A stretch of 38,500 nt of DNA from positions 3,977,053-4,015,552 of the forward strand of contig CM022677.1 in NCBI GenBank assembly GCA_012295275.1, read 5' to 3'. The stretch comes from Chrysomallon squamiferum (Eukaryota; Mollusca; Gastropoda; Neomphalida; Peltospiridae). Position numbers and translations under genes: made by a program. Under the pieces are notes generated by a model. It saw nothing but the letters and a program-made list of their open reading frames with translations. It was not told where the DNA came from and made no database searches. Shown piece by piece: positions 21,110-30,848 of this stretch (its first letter is position 1; every line of letters starts with the position of its first letter).

Positions 21110-23926
21110 AAGAAAAAATGCTTTTCTGGAACATGGCCAAACGAATATTTTATTTTGGTTTGTTTTTAATCCTGACAAAAATATTAATAATTTAATTTAG
21201 ATGTTCTTTATAAATTATAGTACTGTAATCAAAACGTAACGATTCTAAGGCATACACGGATTTAGGAACTTAGAGGAATAAATATATTTTTCCATAAAAA
21301 TAAAATGTATTTTTTATTTTGAAAAAACGCACTAATCATGATTTCAAAATTAATAGTTTGTTTTTGTTTTGTAAATGGAAAGGATGAATAAATGTTATCT
21401 ATTTAATTATATAATTTCTTGCGTCAGAACAATTTCCGTCATTTAATGAGTCATTATTACAATTTTATTGTGAGTTTGAGAACTAGTGATTTAAGATTCT
21501 GTGGCAGGTTAAGTATTTGTCACTAATTTGAACTGATGGTCATCTGTAATTTAGCCTAATGAATACATTATTGCAACAACTTGCCTGTTTGCAAAATGAT
21601 GAATTATCTCTAAAATTTTAAATTCTAAAGCAGTTGTATATAAACATAAAAATAATACTGATATTTCTGTGCTTGAAAAATATCTCAGTTTTAAAATTCA
21701 TAATGTTATTTGTGCTTTTACCTTTAAGTCTAATCAGTAATAAATATGGTTAGTTTGTTGGCTTGTCTGAGCTTAGAATTAGGAATGAAGATAAAATAAG
21801 CATCCGTGAATTGCATGCTTAGATCTTCCCAGTAATAAATAAATAAATAAATAAATAAATATTATTTTCTAGAAAATAGTACTAGTTAATTCCAAAAATG
21901 TGAACTCACAGAACAGTGTTGTTTCTTTTATTAAACATTTTCTTCAAACTGGAGTAATGTTTAAGTCAGTGCAGCTGTATTTTTTTAAAATGTGGCAGCC
22001 GCTGTCCAGAATGTGTATGAGATATTTAATAATGTGTTTGTTTGTGTATTTGTTTGTTAGGTAAACATATTAAATGCTAAATTTAGTTACTAAACAGTTA
22101 AATTATAATTTATTTATGTGTAATGTAAACAAGTAAGTTATAATTTATTTACATATTTACATAATATTTTATTTTTATTTTTAGGAAAGTCGTCATTGAC
22201 AATCCAGTTTGTTGAGAATCAGTTTGTTGATTCATATAATCCCATTATAGAGAACAGTAAGTTGATGTTCAGATTTTTAAAACCAATAAATAAATAAATA
22301 AATAAATAAATAAAAATACATTTTATTGTTTGTTTCTAGACTCTGATATGATACAAACAAATGATGCTTATTCATTTTAAATTCTCCAGGTTGTTTATTT
22401 GTTACTTATTAATAATAATAATAATAATATTTATAATAATAATAATAATTAAATGTTTTACGATTGTCTACATTTTTCCACAAATATTTTCTATACTTTC
22501 AAATGATTGTTATTTATTTTTGATTTTGATTTTTAAAGTCTACCTGATTGCACAAAGCTGATTGTTTTCATTTGTTTGTCTGTTTATAATAATAATTCAA
22601 AGTATTTAATTTATTGAACCAATTAGTATTCAGTTTAAGAACATGTTTATATTCCAACTCTTGTTTTCAGCATTTCTAAAGAAGATTACAATAAATGGTC
22701 AAGAATATCTACTGAATCTTGTAGACAGAGCAGGCCAGGTAAACACGTCAACAGCAAACCAAACATGGCGTCGTTGTTGAATATAATTATACTTTTAATA
22801 TATATAAATAATTATTATTTGTTTTTGATATATAAATATGTTTTCTTGCAGTAAATATTAATTCTTTCACAATAACAATTTTCTTTATTATATATTTGTT
22901 TTCAATTTAAACTTTATTTACAAATACTTTTTCTTGCAAGTAATAGTAAATAACAGACTTGTATGTTTGTGTATGTGTATATATATATATATATATATAT
23001 ACTTTTTGATTTAAATAGTATTTACATTCCTTTTGTTTTCAACAAATGGTAAATCTTTCACAATTTATTTTATGTTTTATTTTATTTTTTAACTTTATAG
23101 AACAGTATTTATATATTTTTGATACCCATTTCATTTGGTTATGTTATTGTGTTTTTTTTAATTTGGTTTATCAAAAAGCATTCATCTTTTATTCTAGGAT
23201 GAATATTCTGTGATACCATCTTCCTATTTTGTCAATATTGATGGCTATGTTCTTGTCTACTCAATAAATTCACGCAAAAGGTTTGTACAACCAATTCTAA
23301 AAAAAAATATATAAATTATTAATTATTGCTACTTTTTACTGGAATACATTAAAAAAGAAATTAGAAAAAATTAAAAGAATTAGATATTTCTCTTTGTTTC
23401 TCTTTGATAAAATTGCATTTGAAAGAAGCTGACGACACAATTAGTCATTTTAATATTTGAAGTCCATGGTTAAAATATGGCGACAGTCATTTCCATGGTT
23501 AAAATATATGATATAGATATTTTGAGCATGTGGGTCTGCTTATGGAGTGCTCTTTTGGCTGTTTCTTGTTCCACTCTATGTCTGACACTTATTTGAGAAA
23601 CTATTACGTGTCTACCTGTCTGTTCATCAACGAGATTACTTCATACAAATGTGGCAGCTAATTTCTCCTTTAAAATAATCATAATAAATTAATATAATCC
23701 AGTATTTTGTCTCGCATCTGGTAAATTTCTGTTAATGTTAGAGGTATTTTCAGGAAAAAGAAAAACAAATTAAGAAGAAAAAGTTAAATTTTTAAAAACA
23801 ATATTAATGTTGAATGGAATGTTTGTGATTTCAGCTTTGAAGTTGTAAAATTTCTGTATGAAAAAATATTAGACATGAAAGGAACTTCACAGTACGTTCG
23901 TTTTACTTTGTATCTCAATTCTCTTT

Positions 23927-23974
<48 letters not shown>

Positions 23975-24183
23975 CTCTGTATATATTAATATTGGGGGTA
24001 ATTGATTATCATTATTAATATTAATATTACTACTATTGCTACTAATAATATAAATAATATGATTATCATTGTTATTATTAATACTGTCATAATTGTTGTT
24101 GTTACGATTATTAATAATAATAATACTGTCTTTATTGTTGTTATTAATATTAGTTTATTATTACTGCTACTGTTACAGTTACA

Positions 24184-24237
<54 letters not shown>

Positions 24238-24913
24238 TTCAGAGTTCCAGTTGTCTTAGTGGGAAACAAGAGTGACCTCAAACTGGAAAGGTAATTAGGA
24301 TCCATTTTTTTTTTAATTGGACAATAAAAGAGAATATTAACAATTAAAGAGATGTTTGTATTAATGCTTTGTTTCATTTATTTTACAGATTGTTAAATTA
24401 AAAATTATCGTTTGAATTCTTTACTGTAAAAATAACAATTATATTTAAATTTTTCTATTTCAGAGTTGTTGCTTATGAAGAAGGGAAGAAAGTGGCAGAT
24501 TCATGGAAGGCTCCATTTTTAGAGGCTTCAGCTAAAGATAATGAAGTGGGATAACAATTAACTTTATTACTATAGTTATCAGTTTTATTGTTGTTGTTAC
24601 TATTATATTATCAGTATCATTATTATTATTATTAACATGTTCAGTATCGTCATCATCATATATTTTAACACTTTTTGCTGTCGTATCAAAATATTATTTG
24701 TTTTGTTGATTGTTTAATAATAAATAATTAATAAAACTGCTTTTATTTATTTTTTTAAATTCTTTTTTTGAATTTAAAAATAATCTTTTTATGTATAAAT
24801 TTTGTATTATTATTATTTTACAGCATGTTCCTGAAATATTTCAAGCCATAGTTATTGCCATAGACAAGTCGCTCGGTCCACCTCCAGAGAAAAGTGGATG
24901 TATAATTTCATAG
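20919..24913 (+). CDS. RHEB: Rheb-family small GTPase, atypical switch regions
   Basis: Rheb GTPases activate mTORC1 at lysosomal and endomembranes. Eight exons join in frame: 20919-20976, 22185-22256, 22671-22738, 23198-23280, 23835-23891, 24243-24290, 24464-24545 and 24824-24913. They encode 185 residues; human RHEB has 184. An in-frame stop at 20,904 fixes the start. Visible motifs are G1 GFRSVGKSS (15-23, with the Rheb-specific Arg17), the G4 block VGNKSDL (119-125), G5 ASAK (150-153), and a C-terminal CIIS CaaX box (182-185) predicting farnesylation. Two changes are striking. Switch I reads YNPIIENT (37-44), so the invariant Mg2+-coordinating Thr (Thr38 in human RHEB) is Ile40. The G3 motif reads DRAGQDEYS (62-70), with Arg63 replacing Thr; Gln66 is kept. 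Retained introns and an open frame argue against a retrocopy or decayed copy. Exon 7 uses a weak donor (gtggga). It may be a divergent paralogue beside a canonical Rheb elsewhere. Confidence 0.93.
21073..21107. repeat. Poly(A) run in Rheb-like intron 1
   Basis: About 34 A residues following a T-rich run; intronic. Confidence 0.85.
23929..23972. repeat. (TG)n microsatellite in Rheb-like intron 5
   Basis: About 22 TG units, starting 37 bases after the exon 5 donor. Confidence 0.95.
24186..24237. repeat. (TTA)n microsatellite abutting a splice acceptor
   Basis: About 17 TTA units end directly at the tttcag acceptor of exon 6 of the Rheb-like gene, so the microsatellite occupies the place of the pyrimidine tract. 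Confidence 0.93.
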
Positions 24914-25630
24914 AAATAAGACAAAAGTTATTGAGACTGAAACTGTTTTTAGAATAATTCTACATCTTTCATCAAGACAAATAACATTAAACAGTGAAGA
25001 AGGAAAAAAAAAAAAAAAAAAAAATAACACACAAAAATGGAGGCTAAATTATTTTCCCCGATTTCTGATTTCTGATACAGCCTTCCAAAAAAAAAAAAAA
25101 CTGCAAGAAAAAAGCAGCAACTTGGAACGAAATGTGAATTATATGCATCATATTAATTGTAAATACTGGAATGTTGGAGGATAAATGTGTGAAACTGACC
25201 GAAAAATTACTGTGCAAAATACCGGTACATGCAAAAATTTGCAAAAAAAAAAAAAATTAAAAAATTAAAAAAATTAAAAACTGAAAAAAAAAAAAAAAGC
25301 AACATTTTAATTAGATTTACTGTCACTTGTAGCTCTAGGAGTTTTTAGGTTTTAGATTTATGTCTCTTTATTCTTTTCTCTTTTTTTTTTTTTTTCTAAA
25401 TATCTTTTCCTGCCCAGTATAAAACAATTGTTATTGTAATTACATTGAAGAATGTTGACCCATATAGTGAAATCATTTTGAAAAAAGATTTAAATATTAT
25501 TTGTTGGCTGTTAATATGTTGTAGTTGTTGGAAATGATTTAACTCATCTTCTTATTTATTTTTTTATTTTATTTTTTGCATTTGTGATTTACTGAAGTTT
25601 ATGTTTGACAAATTTAATATTTTTTAATTT
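24914..25630 (+). other. Probable 3' UTR of the Rheb-like gene
   Basis: Non-coding AT-rich sequence with several poly(A) runs (near 25,003, 25,087, 25,240 and 25,285), directly after the stop codon. No polyadenylation site could be fixed. No protein similarity was seen until the innexin fragment. Confidence 0.45.
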
Positions 25631-25636
25631 GTGAAG

Positions 25637-25849
25637 AAACATCTGAAGGAGATTGGTGAAATTCACACAGAATATGATAAAATGCTGGCAAAGAAATTTG
25701 CTGATCAGTATCTCCGTGACGACGGAGTCTTTGTTCTGAGACTGATTGTGAAAAACATGAGTGAAATTCTCTTTTCTGATGTAATTAAAAGTTTGTGGTT
25801 AACTTACAAAAATAAACCCAGTAAAATAGAAGCAGATATAGTACTGTGA
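25637..25849 (+). pseudogene. Orphan innexin C-terminal exon or fragment
   Basis: Innexins are the invertebrate gap-junction channel subunits. This 70-codon open frame, ending in TGA, contains AKKFADQYLRDDGVFVLRLI (18-37) followed by a segment ending KSLWLTYKNK. That matches the cytoplasmic C-terminal region of innexins (F.EQYLRxDGVFVLR… then LW). The rest of the protein (four transmembrane helices, two extracellular cysteine loops) is absent. Upstream sequence is the 3' flank of the Rheb-like gene on the same strand. aatttgtgaag|AAA could be a splice acceptor, with a TAA 6 bases before the frame opens. It is either the last exon of an innexin gene whose earlier exons lie outside recognisable range, possibly around the Rheb gene, or a displaced fragment. 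The frame itself is intact. Confidence 0.7.
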
Positions 25850-26222
25850 AGAGAAATGTGTAAGAAGAAACTTAAAACTGGACAGATAGCAATTTGACTT
25901 ATCAACAAAAAAAACACTGTAGTCTTAGTTGCTAATATATGCTTGTTAATATATATATATATGGAAATTCTGTCTTCTTCCAGTTTCTCAAAAATTGTAT
26001 TTGCCAAGCAGTGTACACCATTTTTGTTGATTTGAATATATATATATATATCTCATCTCCAGATCTGATTGCAAATTGTTTAATAACAGGGATTATTTCT
26101 CCTTTATTTTATTACATTATTTCTCCTTTATTTTATTACATTATTAAAAGAAAGGGCTTTTGATTACATTTTATTTCTTTTGTAAAGTTATTGGTGGTTT
26201 TTTTGTTGTTTTTTTGAATTTA

Positions 26223-26257
26223 TTATTTTATTTGCTTGTCTTTGACAAGTAAATAAA
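26223..26257. repeat. Short perfect-type hairpin
   Basis: ttattttatttgcttgtc and gacaagtaaataaaat pair over about 16 bases with a 3-base loop and one G-T pair. The 3' arm contains AATAAA. The left arm alone recurs at about 26,569 without its partner. Confidence 0.6.
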
Positions 26258-26524
26258 ATATTATTTTTAAAAAATATATATATTAAGTTTTTATGTCATG
26301 AGCAAAGTTAATCAAAGAGTAAAATGATCAGTATAAATTGATATTGTCAAATCATTAAGAATTCTATGAATTCTTTAGTTGATTTTTTGATTTTATTTTT
26401 TCTTCATGTAAGTTTTGAAATATACCAGGCAACTATTGTTTTCACCTTTTTAATTTCTCTTTTGTTATTTTACATTATTAAAAAGAAACAGCTTTTGATT
26501 ACATTTTCTTTTCTTTTATAAAGT

Positions 26525-26525
<1 letters not shown>

Positions 26526-26564
<39 letters not shown>
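26526..26564. repeat. Poly(T) run
   Basis: About 39 T residues, in the second unit of the AT-rich tandem repeat. Confidence 0.93.
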
Positions 26565-27732
26565 CATTTATTATTTTATTTACTTGTCTTTTTACAGTTA
26601 AAAAAAGAAAAATGATTTCAGATTAAACTTTTCTGGTTTAGAAGATTTGGTAAATGTATATATATATATATATTTTTTTTAAATGTTTTTTTATTTCATG
26701 AGTAAAGGCAATCAGAGTAAGATGATTAGTATAAATATCTATTAATTATTAAATCCTTAAGAATTCTGTGAATTATTTTTTTATTTTGAAAAGAAAAAGG
26801 TAGGATTATTTTTCTTTTAGCTATGCAGTGTTTGTTTCTTTACATACATATTTTAATATATAAAAAATATTTTTTAATTTTGTTACTAAGTATGAGATCT
26901 TTGGATTAAACTTTTCTCAGGTTTAGAAGATTTGGTATAAATTAATATTAATTATAAAATCATTAAGAATTTTCTGAATTCTTTTTTTGTTTCCTATTTT
27001 ATTTTTTCTTCATGTAAATTTGTTACTAAGTACAAGTTTTTGGATTAAAGTTTTGTTTGAAGATTTGGTATAAATTAATATTAATTATCAAATCATTAAG
27101 AATTCTGTGAATTATTTTTTATTTTGAAAAGAAAAAGGTGAGAATATTTTTCTTTTAGGTATATAATGTTTGTTTCTCTACATACATATCTTAATATATA
27201 AAAAATATTTTTTAATTTTGTTACTGAGTATGAGTTTTTGGATTAAACTTTTGTTTGAAGATTTGGTATAAATTAATATTAATTATCAAATCATTTTTTT
27301 TCAATTTTTTCATCATGTAAGTTTGTTATTAAGTACAAGTTTTTGGATTAAACTTTTCTCTGAAGATTTGGTATAAATTAATACTAATTATCAAATCATT
27401 AAGAATTGTTTGAAGTTTTTGGATTAAACGTTTCTCTGGTTTCAGATTAAATTATTATTTTTTAAAGTATTTAATTGAGATCATTTTTCATTATCATACC
27501 ATAAGTACTGGATGTACTGGCTTCATCTGTTTTAATTTTCCTGTGATTGTACTGAAATGTAATTACTGAAATGTAATTACTAGAAGACTGCTTTTTATTC
27601 TTTTTTAATTTTGTTATATTTTCTTAATAAAATTTTTAAAACATTATTTGGTTGTTTAGTGTAACATGCTGAAGTTTTGTTTAAACTTTGCTCCAGTTGT
27701 AAACTATTACTTATTTTATTCTGACATTTTAT

Positions 27733-27735
<3 letters not shown>

Positions 27736-27782
<47 letters not shown>
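27736..27782. repeat. (CA)n microsatellite with CA/TACA-rich flank
   Basis: About 23 CA units, followed to about 27,950 by imperfect cacaca and tacatacata sequence. Confidence 0.95.
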
Positions 27783-27784
<2 letters not shown>

Positions 27785-28166
27785 CAAACACACACATATA
27801 TACATATAGCTTATACCATACACACAATCATACACACAAAAACATGCATACATATATACCAGACTTCCACACACACACACACACTCTCACACATACATAC
27901 ACAGAAACATACATTCACACCACAAACATGTATACATACATACATACATAAATGTATTTCCATCTATACATCCCTCCCTCCCTCCCTCTATCTATATATC
28001 ATGTACATACACACTACTGTACTTACCTCTGTTTTTTTTCACTTTTGTTTTTCATATTTGTCTTTAGATTCTGCCTTACCCTTTCTTTTCTTGGACAAAT
28101 CAGTTTGTCAGATGAAAACACGTATTTACGCAGGTCCATGTTCTCTGCTCGAATACAACCATAACC

Positions 28167-28880
28167 GAACATGAACTGTGAAGTGATCTGATTGTCAGAC
28201 AAGCACTGAACATGAACTGTGAAGTGATTTGATTGTCAGACAAGAACTGAACATGAACTGTGAAGTGATTTGATTGTCAAGAACATGAACAAGATTTGAT
28301 TGTCAGACAACTGAACATGAACTGTTAAGTGATCTGATTGTAAGACAAGCACTGAACATGAACTGTAAAGTGATTTGATTGTCAGACAAGCACTGAACAT
28401 GAACTGTGAAGTGATTTGATTGTCAGACAAGCACTGAACATGAACTGTTAAGTGATTTGATTGTCAGACAAGCACTGAACATGAACTGTGAAGTGATTTG
28501 ATTGTCAGACAAGCACTGAACATGAACTGTTAAGTGATTTGATTGTCAGACAAGCACTGAACATGAACTGTTAAGTGATTTGATTGTCAGACAAGCACTG
28601 AACATGAACTGGGAAGTGATTTGATTGTCAGACAAGATTGAACATGAAGACAAGCACTGAACATGAACTGTGAAGTGATCTGATTGTCAGACAAGCACTG
28701 AACATGAACTGTAAAGTGATTTGATTGTCAGACAAGAACTGAACATGAACTGTAAAGTGATTTGATTGTCAGACAAGCACTGAACATGAACTGTGAAGTG
28801 ATTTGATTGTCAGACAAGGGCCGAGCATAAACTGGGAAGTGATTTGATTGTCAGACAAGGGCCGGGCATGAACTGGGATA
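28167..28880. repeat. 41-bp minisatellite array
   Basis: About 17 copies of a 41-base unit beginning gaacatgaactgtgaagtga and ending gacaagcact. Variants include tgaag/ttaag/taaag and tttgattg/tctgattg, plus several shortened copies near 28,275-28,320 and 28,630. The last two copies (gggccgagcat, gggccgggcat) merge into the adjacent retrotransposon remnant. 41 is not a multiple of three, so no repeat protein is expected. There are no unique spacers, so this is not a CRISPR array. Confidence 0.95.
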
Positions 28881-28884
28881 TGGA

Positions 28885-29347
28885 TGACCAGATTTACTTC
28901 AACATGGATGTGAGCTGTTGTTTGCAGGTCCAATTTTCTGTATAGACAAAGACGTTAAATGTAAATACCTCATTTACTGGGCAGGTGAACAAGGTGTTGA
29001 ACTTTTCGTTAGTTGTGGAATGTCCAGCGAAGATGAGAAATTACTCGCAAGCTCCTGGGCAGGGTTGGAAACCTGTAAAAGCTCAAAGAACTAGAATCCT
29101 TCGAGCCTCAGAAACATTTAGTAAATTAATGAAGAAAGACACTTTGTTTCTTATGGCAGCCAGAACATCAGAAAGACTTTGAAGTGGTAAATGATGACAC
29201 GACAAAGTCTCTGGTACTGGCATATTATGATGAAAACAAGATGTGATCCAGTCAGATGCAAGTCTCAAAGGGCTAAGATGCGTACTGATGCAGGATGACA
29301 AACATGTATGCTATGGCAGTCGATCGCACACAGAACTCCTAGAAAAG
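28885..29347 (+). mobile_element. LTR-retrotransposon remnant: gag fragment joined to RNase H
   Basis: From about 28,909 to the stop at 29,092 the plus strand reads a gag-like piece (KDVKCKYLIYWAGEQGVEL, then SSEDEKLL). It is followed almost directly by an RT-connection/RNase H piece in other frames: LWQPEHQKDFEVV (29,151 on), KSLVLAYYDENK, then QSDASLKGLRCVLMQDDKH and YGSRSHTE to about 29,347. These match Ty3/gypsy-type polyproteins. Protease and the reverse transcriptase core, which should lie between, are missing. At least two frame changes and stops are present, so the copy is dead. No LTRs were identified. Confidence 0.75.
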
Positions 29348-29394
29348 TTTAACAATTATGTTTTCCAGTGGCTGGTAAAACAACATAGTTTTTG

Positions 29395-30197
29395 ATAAAT
29401 GAAGATATTAGCTGTAACAGGAAACATTCTAAAATATACACTATGAAATATTGAGACAACAAGAGAAAAAACAACAACACAAATATTTTCTCTAATCATT
29501 TATTTTTAATAAAAACACAAATGAAAATGCATTAAAAATAAAAAATAAATTATTTTCCCATACAAAACTTAACATCATACCTTGATGCAAAAACGAAAAC
29601 AAATAAAAAATACTGAAAATTATTACTGAGCATTCATGTGCGTATTTCACAACCATGTTTAAACAGTTAAAAGATGGACAAAAATATATGTTAATTTAAA
29701 ATAAAAATGACTGAAATGGAACAAGAAAAGAATATGAAAAGGGAAAAAAATTGTTAAATCAATTTAAATATTTTCATTTAAAAGAGAAAAAATAACATAA
29801 ACGAAATATTGCTAGAAATTTACAATAAATTATTTTAGGCTTATTTTATACGAAAAACATTATTTTAACATTATTTTATTAAATGTAATATTAATTAAGT
29901 TCTTAAATTACAACTTAATTAATATTATGTATTACACATATTTATTATATAGTTATATTTTAAAACATTTTTTTTTTTTTTGACATAGGAAAAAAAAAAG
30001 AAAAGAAAACAGAATAAAACCCCCACCAAATCAACATGTTCTGTTTAAAACATTGATATTTGTTACTCAGAATAATTCGGTAACAGAATTAACATTTATA
30101 TATGAAGACTTTTAATGTTGATTTCAAAACTGCTGTAACCCAAATATTGCAAACATTTATCATTAAAAAAGAGAACTTTCAAGAAAACAAGAAGTTC

Positions 30198-30269
<72 letters not shown>

Positions 30270-30800
30270 TAAAATTATTAAATATTTAAGTACTGACTGT
30301 TAATGACATCTGTATGTAAGTTGTTTACACATGCAGATACACCCTGCCTCACCAACACATGCACATCTAATGCACAGACACACAGAGGTAAATTCAGAGA
30401 GTTCACAGCACTTTTATCACATTCCAGATAAGAAAATAAAATACTATTTACAAAAAATAAAAAGTAAGGAACCAAGAAATGCATATAGTATTGAATATTC
30501 ACTAGACATAATTAGCTGATATAATGCTGGTCAAAAGTTTCCAAACAATATGGATGCCATCCATATTTTACTCATGTATTGTCAAAGATACATCTTAAAA
30601 ACATTAAAACAGCTTTATAAAGTAAATTATTCACACAGCCTAGTATCAACGATTAAAATTTATTAAAATTTAGCATATCTAATAATATTAAATAATAAAA
30701 ATAGTAATAAAGTAAAACATAACAATAATAATAATGATAAAAATGAAAATAAGGATGATGATAATAAAAATAAAATCAGAGTTGTAAAAAAATTCAGTGA
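29395..30800. other. AT-rich non-coding stretch
   Basis: No recognisable exon. It contains the (AAT)n tract listed separately and other A-rich runs. Possibly intron or 5' flank of the Deltex-like sequence. Confidence 0.5.
30199..30267. repeat. (AAT)n microsatellite
   Basis: About 23 AAT units. Confidence 0.96.
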
Positions 30801-30848
30801 ATGTGACAGTAAGTAAGAAAAGAAAAACACTACTCAAAACATTTAGTA

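Larger units (their letters stand above)
26100..27450. repeat. Degenerate AT-rich tandem repeat, units of about 300 bases
   Basis: Blocks such as ggattaaacttttct, gaagatttggtataaattaa, ttatcaaatcattaagaat and attttgaaaagaaaaaggt recur four to six times in the same order with indels. An earlier pair of units (26,100-26,280 and 26,440-26,620) shares cattattaaaa-gaaa, cttttgattacatttt and ttattttatttacttgtc. No coding frame was found. Confidence 0.8.

Noticed and set aside
24002-24377. Ile-, Leu- and Tyr-rich frames around 24.1 kb
   Set aside because: They arise from the TTA repeat in Rheb-like intron 5 and overlap its exon 6.
28985-29182. A 65-codon plus-strand frame as a separate small gene
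   Set aside because: It straddles the gag and RNase H remnants in a frame other than theirs; the retrotransposon reading explains the region better.
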